A DNA stretch of 64,000 nucleotides from Lindgomyces ingoldianus (GCF_010093535.1 NW_022985163.1:1918224-1982223); one strand, 5' to 3'; counted from the first letter of the stretch, positions 46,801 through 60,332 are shown. Numbers and translations: made by a program. Notes: a model not told the origin generated them from the letters alone.

Positions 46801-47040
46801 TTATGCATAAATAAATACTGTGTACAGCACTAGCCTACTAAGCACTAAGCAGGATAGTAGCCCTAAAGCATTTAAGAAAGCAAAATATAGGCTAACATAT
46901 TAGACAGATTACTAACAACATGTAAAATGCCTAACTGTCTGCACTGCAGCACAGGACCTAACTACTAACAGAAGATGTAGCCTAACTGCAAAGATACCTT
47001 AAGCTGCGTCTTTTATTACTTTTAGTAGAGAGCTTACGCT
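43803..47040 (+). pseudogene. Gypsy G2: gag relic, split by pogo B2
   Basis: The first part (43803-44211) aligns with the gag start of G at 19565-19808. After B2 the frame continues at 45323-47040, a region G has lost, and should hold capsid and nucleocapsid. A possible knuckle (CFNQKNCQKCRDIH-like) is read near 46310-46360 once stops are allowed for. The remaining domains are too decayed to assign. It is cut at 47040 by gypsy H. Confidence 0.75.
44212..45322 (-). mobile_element. Pogo B2: 1.1-kb deletion derivative
   Basis: Flanked by TA (44210-44211 and 45323-45324). The left repeat is complete with two GGCCGGCCAC modules. The right repeat has lost one module (AGTGGCCAACCTGTTAGG). In minus orientation the N-terminal transposase part joins the C-terminal part near 44610-44640 at the same point as in B1. 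It is inserted in G2 gag. Confidence 0.93.
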
Positions 47041-47628
47041 TGTTACAATCCTTGCTTCGTGGAAGCACTCAGGTCTAATGATATTCCTAGGGGGGGAAGC
47101 TAGGGCGGATGGTAGGGGCCAACCGGTAGGGTGTACAGTCCTACGTACAGGCTAATGGGCTACTAGAGGGAGGTAGAGTGACTAGATTATAGTTTGCCCT
47201 TTACAGCAGTATAGTGGCCAGGTTAAACAGTCCTGTTAGACAGGGTTAGAGGTATATATAGTATAAGATATATAAATAGTATTACAGCTCTTTAGAAAGC
47301 TAAATGCTACTTAGTTTATGTAGAGAATAAACTAAACATTAAACACACCTTCTAAGGGGTGTTTATAGCTTAACTATATACATGTGCTAGGTTGCTAAGG
47401 GGAGTAGAGGGAGTTTATAGAAGTCTGCTAAGGAGAGCTCCTTAGGCTCCCTTTAGCTCCTAGACCTATTGCCTGTCCTTCTTATTAGACAACGCATTTG
47501 TCTATTACTAGAGGCATCTGCGCTGCCTCTGCGTCTTCTAATTAGCCATAAGCAAACCCTGTTCTGTTCTACCTAAATTATGGAGCACTGTTAGTGGAGT
47601 TACACTAGTCTAACTGTAGACTATAACA
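47041..47628 (-). repeat. 3' LTR of gypsy H
   Basis: TGTTACAATCC...ACTATAACA, 588 bp, with a G7 run at 47090-47096 and a TATATATAG box at about 47253. The left (outer) ~120 bp are unmutated (TCGTGG, GGCGGATGG, CAACCGG). The right end is RIP-mutated. Confidence 0.95.
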
Positions 47629-50600
47629 CACTGCCTCCCCTCCTTAGTAGTGTTCTTACTGCTCTGCTTGCACAACTGTGTTAGTAAAGGTTTGTTTATA
47701 AAGTAAGCGCTTACCTACTAAAAGGTATCTTTAACATTTTTTTTTAACTAAATAGCTTATTAGTTCTATTTATCTTACTATCCTTACGTTGCACTCTGCT
47801 TTAATCCTTTTTATTAGATAAAAATAAGGCTCTATAGCGCTTACTAGTTTTTAGGGTTATTATATGTGTTAACTCTGTCCTTAGATAGGTGCGTTAAGTG
47901 TGTAAAAAAGCATAGTAAGTGTAACACCTTTGTCTCTAACGCTGTATAGAATTAGTTAAAGAAAGAGAAAGAAACGCTTTTTTAAAACGCTGTTACTTTA
48001 AAGGCTTATAAGTAGAAGCTTAGGGAAGAGATGTTGCGTTAGGTTTAGAAGTCTTTAGAGGCAATAGCTAGAGAGTGTTCTAAGTAAGATTATATCTAAA
48101 AGTTATTAGATCTGCTAGAGGCTTAACATGTAAAATACTTAAAAGGGGACCTCTTATCCTTAGATAAGATAGAAGCCCTTAAGGCTAAAGTAAAAGGCTG
48201 TTCTTTTCTTTAGCCTTTATTTATAAAGACTTATCTCTAAAGGCTGCTACTATCTAATAATAACATAGCTGTTCCTTTTAATATAGGTGCCTTATTGCCT
48301 AGCTAGTTTCTTTTAGATAAGCCTAAAGGTACCTCTATTCTAATAGCTACGTGTTCTGCAAATTCTTAGCTAGTTTCTAGGTGTTCTTACTAGTAAGCTA
48401 TCTTTTTTATTTTACTAGGAATTCTTTTTTATTTTTTTAATTACTAATAATGCGCTTAACTTTATATTCTGTTTCTTTATCTTTCTATTTTTATGTAGAT
48501 AGAAGAACTTCTTTAGGTACTTTTTCTAGTCTAGAGATGTAGAACTACAGGTGTATCTTTATATGTAGAGAAAGCTTTAGTTTATAATTATCTTATTGCA
48601 TTTACAGGACCTTGTATAGTCCTATTCTTTTTTCTGCTAGCTTCCTAGAGGGTTAGGACATTTTAAGGTTTTTAGTTTTAAAATATATGTAATCTTCTAG
48701 ATTAATTTTTAGTTCTAGTTATTATAATTTATTTACTTATTTTCTTATTATTTTTTAGCTTAATCTAGCTTTAATTACTAATTTCTTATAAATGCTTTAT
48801 AGGCTTAATAGTTAATTTGTTAATTCTTAAGAATCTATAGGCTAGCTTCCTTATAGTGTAAAGTACAAGTTATAGCTAAAATTAGCTTTATATAGTGTTT
48901 CCTTTATTATAGCAGATTCTACTGTGTTAATAGCTAGCTATGCTATTAGAAGCTATTCTACCTAGTTATTCTAAGTATAGAAGATGTATTTTTTTAAGTA
49001 TTTTTCTACTTTAGCATTTACTTTTTTAGTTTAGCCATCTGTCTAGAGATAGTATGCTGTAGATAGCCTATAGGTTATGCTAAGGTGTTGCATAGCTGCT
49101 TTCTAGAATCTGCTAGTAAATAGTTTGTCTTTATTAGAAATAATAATTTTAAAGCACTTATATATTAATATAACATTTTGTTTTAATTTATAAATAAATT
49201 CTTTAGCAGTTATTATTTTTTCTAAGGGCTAAGTGTGTAGGTATTTAGTAGTTTTATTAAAAGCTACTATAATTATGTTGCACATTCTTTCTATTTCTAG
49301 TTTCTTAGATAGGGGTAGTTCTGTAATAAAGTCTATTATAATTATTATCTATAGTTACTTTAGGGCTTTAATTAGTTATAGGTATCTATAGGCCCTATGC
49401 CTTTATAAGTTATTTCTGTTGCAGGTATTGCATTCTCTAAGCACCTCTATGCATAGCTGCTTTACTTTTAGTATTTATTATAGTATAGTAGCTCTTAGTT
49501 TTTTCTGCAGAGTGCCTATTCTAGGGTGTCTAAACATTAGGGACTTATAGTATTTACAGATTAGGTTCTTTTATCCCTACTTACATGCTGTAAGCGCGCA
49601 GAGTTCCTTTATAGGCCTAGGCCTATTATAGAGCTATCCTTTGCTAGTTTTCTTAAAAAGGGTAAACTTCTTAGTTTCTTCTTCTTCTTTGTTAAAGTAG
49701 TTAGGTCTTTAACTAAAAGCGTTAGCCTGCTAATTCTATGTTCCTAGGACATGTTTAATAATGTAGTTAAACTATGCAAGCTCTATTACTTATCTTATGT
49801 GCATTAAGAAGAGTTTCTTTACTATTAAAAACATAATTCACTTTACATAATTAGTTATAATATAAAAGGGTTTTACTATTTTGTGTAGCTCTGTAGCCTA
49901 TACTCTTACAGCGTTTAGTATTGCTTTTAACTCTTTGTTAGGTATGCTATAGCCTGCTTTAGGTCCTAAGAACTTAGCAGAGTAATACGCTACTAGGTGC
50001 TATCTCCTATCCTCCTGCTTCTAGTAGAATGCAGCTCTACTAGCTTCTAAGGATGCGTCTGTATAAATCTTAGTATTTAGTTATAAGTTATACATCTTTA
50101 ATACTAGCTTAATTATTATAGCTTATTTTAACAATATAAATGCTTCTTCTATTTATAGAGTCTAGACAAACTTTGTTATAGCCTGTTTCTTAGTAGTAGC
50201 GTTTATAAAGGGTAAGGTAATTTTTAAGTAGTCTTTAATTATTTGTCTAATGTATCCTAATAGTCTTAAAAATCCTTTAACTTTCTTAACTAATGCTAGT
50301 TTTAGCTATTTAAGTACCTTTTATACTTTAGCTAGGTTAATCTTTATTTTTTTACTATTAATTATAAATTCTAAATATTCTGTTTCTCTAACATAGAATT
50401 TGCATTTAGAGAGCTGCAGGTAGAGCCTGTATTCTCTTAGCTTTTTTAGAACTTTTTGTACCTTTTGTATGTAGTCTTCTAAGGTATCTTTTAAGTAGAT
50501 AAGAACGTTATCTAGGTATACTAGAGTAAAGATGTTAAGGTATAGATTAAAAGTAGTGTTAATAATTTATTAGAATGTTACTAGAGTGTTAGTTAAGCTA

Positions 50601-53600
50601 AATAGCATTACTAATAGTTTATAAAGTCCCTATAAGGTTTTAAACACTATAAGCTATTTATCTCCTTTTTTTATCCTTATCTTGTTAAATCTGTCTTATA
50701 TGTTAAACTTTATAAAGGACTAAGTTCCTTTTAATTAGTTTATAATGTCTTATATAATTAGTAAGGGGAACTAGTCTTAGATTATGTTGTTATTTAGAGT
50801 TTTATAATTCTAGTATACATAGATTTTTTCTTCTTTCTTTTTTATAAAGACTACAGCTAAGGCAACTAAGCTATAGCTTTCTTAGATATAGCCTTATGCT
50901 AATATTTAGTTAATATATTCCTACAAGGCTTTCTTTTATATTCTTGTTAAAAGGTAAAGCTTATAGGTCTTTAAGTTATCATTTTTTATTAAGTTAATAG
51001 CATAGTTCTAGGGCTAATGTAGCAGTAATTCTTCTAGGTATTTAGGTGTCTTAAACATATCCTTGTAGTCCTTATACTTAATAGAGATATTGCCTTTATT
51101 TTAGATCCTAAAAATTCTAACCTACTCTACATTCTTATTATCTCTTATTTCTTTATAGGGGACTTCTTTAAGTTCTTTTTTTATTATTCTAATAGCCTAA
51201 GCTTCTAGCTTTTAGTAGGGAAATTTTTTTAGTTTTTCTTTTTTAGAGTAGTAACTGCTACTTTATTTTACTTACTTATAAATTAAGCATTTGTTGTTAT
51301 AGCATGCTAACTAGGTTATATATACATAGTCCTCTAGGCTCTTAATAGTTATTATTCTCTAGTTAATTATAAAGTTATATGTTCTAAGCTAATTATAACC
51401 TAAAATTACATTATATTTATCTTCTAGTAGGAGTATGTTTATAGACTTCTAATTTTTTATATTTAAGGTTTTAAAGTCTTATTTACGCGTTTCTAGGTTA
51501 ATCTATCCTTTACTATACTTAATTAATAATGTGTTAGCAAGAGTTACCTTAAACAGAGTTTTTTTTATGCAGAAAAAAAATTTATTTTTATCTACTTAAT
51601 CTTTATCTATAGTAGTAAAGGTGCATCTGCTGTCTATAAGAGCTAATCTAGTTTATCCTTTATATGTAAAGGTAGTAGTTAGGCTATGTTTAGTCCCTTG
51701 TCCTACTGCAACTAAGACTAATATGTTGTAGAAGACTTTTTTATCTAAAAGAGGGTATAGGTCTATGTCTTATAGGTTGTTATTAAACTTATTTCTTTTT
51801 TTCTTATAGATTTAATGCTTTTAGTTGTAATAGTTAGCTACTTTACATTTATAATTTTTAACTAGGTAGTGTAATATTCGATAATCCTCTTTTCTTACTA
51901 CTTTTTATTAGAAGTAATAAAACTTATAGTGTTCTTATTCTTTACACTTTATCTATTCTTTTTATTTATAAGGAGGAGCGTTTTAATAAGTGTAGCAATT
52001 TATTATTTTGCAGGCTAAGGCTGTTCCCTGCTATAGGCAACTATTATAGTTCTTTTCCTATGTAGGCTACTAGCCTGCTTAATGCTTATTGTTCTAGTGC
52101 TTAACATAATACTATTATGTGCATTAATACTAAGGGTATAGATAATTATTAGGTCTATGTAAAGTATTAAGAAAGCTCTTTTAAGTCTACTAGAGGTATT
52201 CTTGTGTTTGTACAAGCTGTATTAGGTGCCCCTTTTATTAGCAGTTATTAGTGCTGTGGGCGTTGCTGCCGCAGAGTACGCACTATTTATAGTTCTGCTG
52301 CATTGCTAAAGCCTTTCTGCTGATTATAAGGCTTAGAAGTTATGTTTTAGGTTTTCTAGGTACTAGTGTTAGGATTTTAAACCTAGTAGGTCTACTTAGT
52401 CCTTTTAGTTTCTAGTCTTAGATCTTAATAAAAAACTACTATTATTTTTTTTATCTATAATGTTATATTTTACTCTAGCTATCTACTGTATTATGTTAAA
52501 CATTAAGTAATTATTACTAATGTTTATCTAGTGCAGCAAGACTATGCAGTAGCTTAGGTAGTTATGCTGTAGGCTGCACTTCTAGCATTTATATTTCTAA
52601 AACTGTTAAGAAAGTTCTTTTGCTAAAGTGCTAAGCGTTTAGTCTTAAAGAGGAAATTATTTCTCTTCTTTTTAAACATTTATAATGTATCCTTAAATTT
52701 AAGTTTTTTTTCTATATTTTTTAAAGATTATAAGGTCCTGCAACACTGTGTCTAAGCTGCTAAAGTTCTAAATAGCTACCTTTTAATACACTTTAAGGTA
52801 ACTATTTAAAGAGTAGTTTTCTTTGCATTACTAGTAAAGTCTATTATCTAGTCTTTCTAATATGTTTTTATCTATAAGGCTGTATTTAGCGCTAATAGTT
52901 TTTATTATTATCGAGGTATTTTTATTCTCTCTTTTCTAAAAGTCTAGGTAATTTTAGCAGAAGTGTCCTACTTTTCTATAGTTTAGGTAGGCCTTATCCT
53001 TTAACTACTTTTGCTGTTCCTTTATTAGAGGCAGCTTATTACATCTTAGAACTTAGTTTTTCTTTAAGGGGGGGCTTTATATGTGCTTTATGTAACTAAA
53101 GTCTATTAGTTTTTTATTATATTATAGAATCTTTTTCTTTTTTAGAACAAATTCTAGCTTCTAGAAGGTTCTCTTTATGTTCTTTTCTCTTTTACACTCT
53201 TTATAATAGTTATTATAGGTTGTTGCTTTTATAATGTATATGTTAAAAGTAGTTAGTTTGTTAACATGTATAAATTTATTTTTTACCTTGTTGTTTAATC
53301 TATTATAGAACATGCAGCATAGGGCCTTCTAGTCACTCTATCTATAGATGGCTAGTTGTTCCCTAAACTAGGCTGCATAATACTAGACTAGGCCTTTGCC
53401 CTGTCTTATAGTGTTTAATTTATTAGTAGCAATCCTTTTCTTGTCTAGAGTTCTATAGATAGCTGTTAAAGCTACTTTAAAGTTTTTAACACTACTAAAT
53501 ACTTTTTTAGTTTTAGAGTTAAGTAGTGCGCTGTTAGCTATAAAATCTATCTAATTATCTGCGTGTAGTTAAAACTAGATTATAGGGGGGCCTTCTAGGT

Positions 53601-54108
53601 GTAGTCCTATCTAGGATATTATTTCTGCGTTAGTTTAAAATGCTCCTTTATTATATTACATGTAAAGGTAACATTTTATAAAGAATAAGCAAAGGTCTTT
53701 TAACAAGCCTTTAAAAGGCTTTAGAGGGGCTAGTCTTAAAGTCTTCTTAGCTGCAGTACTTGCCTTCTTAGTTAAAATATTTTGTATCTTTACTAGCTCT
53801 ACTCTTAGTTTATGTATCTAATAGGCGTAGCTAGTAGCCTCTTAAAGGCTTGTAGGTTTTAGGGCGTTTTATAAATTTATTACTTTTTAGCAAAAGTTTA
53901 CAACTTTCTATTAAAAATTTACTAGTTTACTAATTTCTTTACTAATCTACTAAAGTTTCTTAATGTTATCCTAGATTATATTAATCTGTTCTACTAGAAT
54001 AGCTTTACTTTAGCTTAGAGCTTCTATAGATCTAGATAGGGCTGCGTAGGCTATGTTTAAATCTAAGTTGTGTTAAGTAGTTATACTTTTTAAAGGGGTA
54101 GTGTTTAA
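47629..54108 (-). pseudogene. Gypsy H: gag-pol relic
   Basis: Read right to left. Gag runs from about 54050. A CCHC knuckle at 52953-52995 reads YLNYRKVGHFC-NY, in which three Cys have become Tyr. Protease is near 51600. In RT, KFNI-DRFNKIR lies near 50700 and the active site at 50499-50537 reads LVYLDNVLIY, with the second Asp changed to Asn. RNase H, starting with YTDASLEAS, is near 50060. Integrase starts with DFIT near 49330 and has a decayed QTDG motif near 49030. The 3' end, to about 47650, includes a possible chromodomain-like tail that I cannot confirm. Stops are TAA/TAG at Gln and Trp sites. Confidence 0.88.
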
Positions 54109-54697
54109 TGTTACAATCCTTGCTTTATAAAAGCACTTAGGTCTAATAATATTCCTAGGGGGGGAAGCTAGAGCGGATAGTAGGGGCCAACTAGTAGGGT
54201 GTACAGTCCTACGTACAGGCTAATAGGCTACTAGAGGGAGGTAGAGTAACTAGATTATAGTTTGCCCTTTGCAGCAGTATAGTAGCTAGGTTAAACAGTC
54301 TTGTTAGACAGAGTTAGAGGTATATATAGTGTAAGATATACAAATAGTATTATAGCTCTTTAGAAAGCTAAATGCTACTTAGTCTATGTAAAGAATAAAC
54401 TAAATGTTAAACACACCTTCTAAGAGGTGTTTATAGCTTAACTATATACATGTGCTAGGTTGCTAAGGGGAGTAGAGAGAGTTTATAGGAGTCTGCTAAG
54501 AAGAGCTCCTTAGGCTCTTTTTAGCTTCTAGACCTATTGCCTGTCCTTCTTATTAGACAACGCATTTGTCTATTACTAAGGGCATCTGCGCTGCCTCTGC
54601 GTCTTCTAATTAGCCTATAAGCGAACCCTGTTCCGTCCTACCCAAATTGTGGAGCACTGTTGGTGGAGTTACGCTGGTCCAACCGTAGACTGTAACA
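54109..54697 (-). repeat. 5' LTR of gypsy H
   Basis: TGTTACAATCC...GACTGTAACA, 589 bp. The inner (left) end is RIP-mutated (GCTTTATAAAAG for GCTTCGTGGAAG). The outer ~100 bp are unmutated (TTCCGTCC, GGTGGAGTTACGCTGG). Confidence 0.95.
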
Positions 54698-57600
54698 ACG
54701 CTATAGATAATAATTTGCTATAATATTATTAAATAAAAGACAAGCAATACCTAGTTAAAGAATATATAGTAAAAAGGCACTAAAAATATAAAATATAAAA
54801 GAAAAAAGCTTACTACTAAATAAAAATTATTTTAAAAATAGAAAAAAGTAATCTAATAAATTACAACAAAATCTATTTTAATACTAGAATAGATAAGACC
54901 TTAGATTATAATAAAATCTACTATAATATAAGAGTTTTTATAGCTATAGAACAAGGCCCTAAAAGAAGCCTAACTGTTAAATTTACCTTAAAAGGCTAAA
55001 AGGGCCTAGCCTTAATTAATAGTAAGTGCATGTTTACTACTGTTAATTTAAATTAAGTTAAAAAAAATAATATACTATACTAAGTAAAAAAAAACTCTTT
55101 TAAGTATTTTTAGCTAATATATTATTAATAAAATATAGTAGAGAATATATTTAGCTTAAAACAAAGAAATTAATCTTAAGCACAGACAACACTAATAAAT
55201 AAAGGTTGTTAAGTATACTGCTGCTTAGAGGAAGATACTAAGCTATATTAGGATATAACTAGCTTTATAAACATAACCTAGAAATTAACTAGAAAAAGAT
55301 AACAATCTAGAGTAAGTCTAAGCACACAAGAATAACATAGTTAGCATGTTATAAGGATAAATGCCTAGCACACGTATAAGCTAAGCAAGGATTAGGCTAC
55401 TTCTAAAAGAAGCAGAAACTCTAGAAATTCCCCTACTAAGAACTAAAAGCATAAGCTATTTATATAATAAAAAAAAACTAAAAGAAATCTTTTTTAAAAA
55501 ATTTAAAAAAAAAAAGACTTAGACTAAGTAGAAATTTATTAGATTATAAAAAAACCTAAAAAAGAAGCACTAAAAAAATATAAAGACTATAAAGACATAT
55601 TTAAAACTCTAGACAACTCTAAAGAGCTTCCCCTACATTAGCTATAGGACTATGTAATTAACCTTAAGCTAAATCCCTAGTCAAAGGCGAATAAGCTCTG
55701 TCTCTTAACAAAAACCTAAAAAGAAGCATTACAGGAATACATAGACTACATGTTAGCAAGAGGCTATATTTAGAAAAGTAATAGCCTAGTAGCATTAGCT
55801 ATAGTCTTTGTAAAGAAAAAAAATAGAAAAATTAGAGTCTGTTAAGACTACTAAACTTTTAATAAGAATACTATTAAAAATTAGTTTTCTTTTCTAATTA
55901 TTTAAAATATTATAAATTAATTAAAAGAAATAAAGCATTTTATAAAGTTTAATATATAAGATAGATTTAAGAAGATAAGAATAAAAAAAAGACATAAATA
56001 AATAACTACTTTTAGAACTTCTAGAGCATTATATAAGCTTCTTATTATGCTATTTAGGTTAACAAACACTTCTGCTACTTTCTAAAGAGTAATTAATACT
56101 GCACTTAATCTATACCTAGACATTTTTATACTTGTCTACTTAGACAATATTTTTATTTATATAAAAGAAAACAAGACAGACTATGTTATAAAAGTACAAC
56201 TTATACTAGATAAACTTTAAAAATATAGACTACACTTATAATTAGAAAAATATAAATTTAATATATAAAAAACTAAGTACCTAGAGTTTATTATTAATAA
56301 AACAAAAATAAAAATAAATTTTACTAAAGTAACTAAAGTACTTAACTAGCTAACTCTAGAAACTGTTATAGAAATAAAAAGATTTCTTAGTTTAACAGAA
56401 TATATATAAAAAATAATTAAAGACTACTTAAAAATTACACTACCTGTTATAGATGCTACATTAAAGAAAAGGTCTTTTTAGAAGTTCTTCTAGACTCTAG
56501 AGATAGATAAAGCCTTTTAAGAACTAAAATAGATTATAACAAGCTACTCTATCCTTAGAATGTACAACTTTACACTAGAAATAGAAGTAAATACTAATAC
56601 TTCCTTATAAGCAGCGGGATTAGCTCTGTAATAAAAACAAAAGAATAGCAGATAGCATCTAGTAGTCTACTATTTAGTAAATTTTTCACTATTAGAGCAA
56701 AACTATACTATTCTAGACAAAGAATTAAAAGCTATAGTAAATATATATAGAAATTAAAAAGTTAAGCTTTAAAAGCTTATATAATAATTTATAATTTTTA
56801 CTAATTATATAAACTTTGTTACTTTTCTAATAACTAAAAAACTATCTTTAATGTATGTATAATAAGTAATAAAATTAGCCTAATTTAATTTTGTTATTAA
56901 ATATATAGCTAGCAGTAGCAACTAATAGGTAAACACTTTTAGCTAACACTTTAACTATTTTACAGAAAATAAAGAGAACTTAAAAGAATTTATAATATTT
57001 TAAAAAACTCTAGAAAAATTAGTTTATAAAAAACTAAACTAAAAAAAACTACTATGTACTCTTATAATTACTAAACAAGAATAGAAAAACTTTATAAAAG
57101 AATATTATAAAGCTCTTATGTTTAAACATCTAAGAATTAGATTACTATAAAAAAAGACTAAAAATATAATACTAAAAAAAGTGCCTTAGTTAAAGCATCT
57201 ATGCATTAAAGTCCTATAAGAGTGCAATATATGTAATAGAAACAACCTGCAATAACATAAGCTATATAGAAGATTGTAACCTATTACAGCGCTAGATTAA
57301 CTATAGACTATAGTAGCTATAGATTTTATTACTAGGCTACTACTATTTTACAAACCTAGCATAAAAAAACTCTGTAACATAATTACAGTAGTTATTAATA
57401 AAACTATGAAGTTTATTTATCTATAAGCTTTAGAAAAATGCATTATAGCTAAAGAATTTATATTTAAACTAAAAAAAAAACTTTTTAGCTACTTGTAGCT
57501 ATTCTAAGACTATTATCTCTAACTAAAATAAATTATTTATAAGTAAATTCTAGTTAGCTATAATTACGCACTTAAAAATTAAATATAAGCTCTCTACTGC

Positions 57601-58051
57601 CTATTACCTATAGATAAATAGACAAACAGAATAAGTAAACATAAAGATAGAGAAGTACCTGCGTAAATATATGTTATATAAATAAGATAATTCGGCAGAA
57701 TAGCTACTTATAGCATAACTTATAATTAATACTACAGAATCTACTACTACTAGAGAAACCCTGTATAAAGCAAACTTTAGGTATTCCTCTTAGTATAAGC
57801 TGCATAGCACACAGCCTATAGATCTGCTAGAGGCTATAAATTGCACAGCTTAATTGCTAGAACTGCACTAGAAGCTAGCTAAGAAAGCACAGTTAGCTTA
57901 GAAAGTAATAAAGAAAACTATAGACTAAAAATAATAACTAGCGCTAGAAATATACCTAAATAATTATATATACCTAGATATAAAAGACCTAAAAATACTA
58001 AGACTATTAAAAAAACTTACAGAAAAGCGCATAAAACTATATTAAGTTATA
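54698..58051 (+). pseudogene. Gypsy G2: protease, RT, RNase H and integrase relic
   Basis: This resumes G2 after H. From about 55405 it is collinear with G 19810 onward. RT runs 55640-56300: AIVFVKKKN near 55798, FIKFNI near 55933, and the active site LVYLDNIFIY at 56131-56160, with the second Asp changed to Asn. RNase H is near 56560-56960. Integrase has an HHCC-like segment near 57180-57240, DFIT near 57310 and QTEQVN near 57610-57640. Fold-back F2 interrupts the integrase C-terminus at 58051. The segment 54703-55400 should hold capsid end and protease, but no motif is clear. Confidence 0.87.
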
Positions 58052-59308
58052 ACATACTTCACAGGCGAGTTGCTCACACACCTAAGTCGCTTACTTTTGC
58101 TAAGACCCTACTAAACTACCCTTTCTACACTAATGCATTCCCCATAACACTACTTAGACGCACTAAAGAACGTTAGATACAGCTTACGCTCTAAGCTTTT
58201 AAATAAGACATAAAACTCTTAAAGAAATGTGCTGCTGCTATGTGTAAAGTCTTATAAAAAATAATAAATAACTATAGCGCTATGTAACTTTTACAAGCTA
58301 ATTTTACAGCTAAATTATAAAGGCTAGGTAATAAAAAGAAGCAGGTGATTATTAAGACTATACTTAAGCTATATGCGTGAGGAATTTCCCCTTAGATAGC
58401 ATTTATAGCTAATATAGCTAATTCTTTGCGCGCTAAGCGTAATCTAGGCCATGTTTACATAAACTAGCCTAGTATGTTTATAAAGCGTTATTTAGAGCTT
58501 AAAGTAAAGTTTTAAGCATAAGTATAGTTAAAAGATATTTAGCTAATTATAAACTCTATCTTGCTAAAGTTGTACATGTTATTATCCTAGATGCTATACT
58601 TAGCTTTAATATTCTCTATAAGGCTAAACCTGCCCTAAATTACCCTAGGACTCTTATAGAGAGCTCTCTTATAGTTGTACTTACGCTTAAATGTTACTTT
58701 AAGCTCTAAATAACGCTTTACAAACGTACTAGGCTAGTTTATACAAACATAGCCTATGTAAGGCCGAGATGGCGCTTACGTGTAAGGCTAAGATAGTGCT
58801 TACGTGCGACAGGTATATATACTATTCTGTACGCAATAATTAATTGTTAGTTAATTATTCACACCTTTTTAGTTGTATTAGCGTAGTAGTACAGAGCTCT
58901 GTCCTTACAGCCTAGATTACGCTTAGCGCGCAAAGAATTAGCTATATTAGCCACAAATGCTATCTAAGGGGAAATTCCTTGCGCATATAGCTTAAGTATA
59001 GTCTTAATAATTACCTGCTCTTTTTTATTACTTAGCTTCTGTAATTTAGCTGTAGAATTAGCTTATAAAGGTTATCTAGCGCTGTAGTTATTTATTATCT
59101 TTTATAAAACTCTGTACATAGCTGCAGCATATTTCTTTAAAAGTTTTATGTCTTATTTAAAAGCTTAGAGTGTAAGCTATATCTAATGTTCTTTTAGCGC
59201 GTCTAAGTAGTGTTGTAGGGAATGCATTAGTGTAGGAAGGGTAGTTTAGTAGGGTCTTAGCAAAAGTAAGCAACTCAGGTGTGTAAGCAACTCGCCTGTG
59301 AAGTACGT
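58052..59308. mobile_element. Fold-back element F2, inverse copy of F1, carrying a short LTR-like insert
   Basis: Flanked by TA (58050-58051 and 59309-59310). Without the insert at 58757-58909 and its 5-bp duplication it is 1,099 bp, against 1,100 in F1. The arms of about 478 bp are at 58052-58529 and from about 58673 to 59308. The ~145-bp spacer now continues the right arm, so F2 is F1 turned round. It is more RIP-mutated than F1. Confidence 0.93.
58757..58909. repeat. Short LTR-like element, copy 3 (153 bp)
   Basis: TGTAAGG...CCTTACA with GCCTA duplicated (58752-58756 and 58910-58914). The uninterrupted target is seen in F1 (ATAGCCTAGATTACG near 40613). It has two ~25-bp end units, as in copy 2. 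Confidence 0.93.
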
Positions 59309-59889
59309 TATAAACATATTCTAGCATTTGCAAACTTAGACTACTAAAGAAGATGTAAATACACCTTTAGTTCTATGTCTCTAAGCTTAAACTTACGCCT
59401 AAAAACATACTAGTAGCTACTACTAAATAAAAAGAGAAAAAAATAGAATATAAAGTTAAACAAATCTTAAACTATTAAAGAAATAAGTACTTAGTAAAAT
59501 AAAGAAAATAGCTTACTAGTAAAAATACTTAAGAACTTATTTAAAAATTTTTAAATACCTTTTTAATTTTTTATAAGTACTTAGTGTCTCTTTTAAATAA
59601 AACTACTCTTAGGAAAGCTCTCTAGACTAGAAAACATCTATGTTAATAGAAACTATAGTAGCATTAGTAAGCTATAATATAGAAAACCTATAACCCTTTA
59701 ACATAGGCTGTAGAGAAGAAAGACCTGCAGCTTTTACCTTTAACACTTTAAGTTTATCTAGTAATAAGAGGTCTTCTTTTAAATATTTTGCCTTATAATC
59801 TACTAAAAAGTTAACTTGCTTTTAAGCTCTTTTCTAGCGCATAATAAAAGTTTAAAGCTGCGCTAAAGACTTTTTTTTTATATATATAT
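59309..59889 (+). pseudogene. Gypsy G2: end of integrase and 3' region
   Basis: This resumes the integrase C-terminus after F2 and matches G at 22460-22960 (landmarks AAGACCTGCAG and AAGAGGTCTTCTTTTA near 59725 and 59765). It is cut at 59889 by copia A'. The remaining tail and the 3' LTR of G2 are off the right edge. Confidence 0.85.
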
Positions 59890-60169
59890 TGTCTGTACGC
59901 AGCAGCAGCGTCACGGTCTGGATACAAGCGATCGCGCACGAGCAGGATCACGTATCTATGTTACATAATGCTTGTGCGCGAACCTCTGTGCGTAAACATC
60001 TAGATATCACCCTTTTCCTCTATATAAAGAAAAGATAAGAGTAATAAAACTAGAAACATATTACCCTTACTTTACCTACCTTATACACTATGCACACTAT
60101 ACACTACTCTTACTTTTACTACTTAAGTGCTTATACTATAAGCAGCTAGCTATTAGAGCTTATTTAATA
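59890..60169 (+). repeat. 5' LTR of copia A'
   Basis: TGTCTGTACGCAGC...TTTAATA, 280 bp. The outer ~110 bp (CGTCACGGTCTGG, GCGATCGCGC) are unmutated. The inner end has lost even its terminal CA to TA. Confidence 0.92.
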
Positions 60170-60332
60170 CTAATTAGTAGTTAATTTAATTAACTATAAA
60201 TTAGTAAAAGTAATAATAAAGTACTTATACTTTATAAAGTACTTTATTTTATTACTTATTTTTTAAAAAAAGTAATAATAAAGCACTTACACTTTATAAA
60301 GTACTTTATTTAGTTACTTATTTTTTTAGAAT

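Larger units (their letters stand above)
47041..54697 (-). mobile_element. Gypsy H: complete Ty3/gypsy element
   Basis: 7,657 bp, with LTRs at 47041-47628 and 54109-54697 and the duplication ACGCT at 47036-47040 and 54698-54702. Minus orientation is shown by the purine tract (AAGGAGGGGAGGCAG on the minus strand) beside the left LTR, and by the order gag (right) to integrase (left). It is inserted between the gag and pol of G2. Confidence 0.95.

Noticed and set aside
52015..52215. Minus-strand open frame of 66 codons
   Set aside because: It is a stretch of the gypsy H gag region that happens to lack stops; it has no start context or domain of its own.
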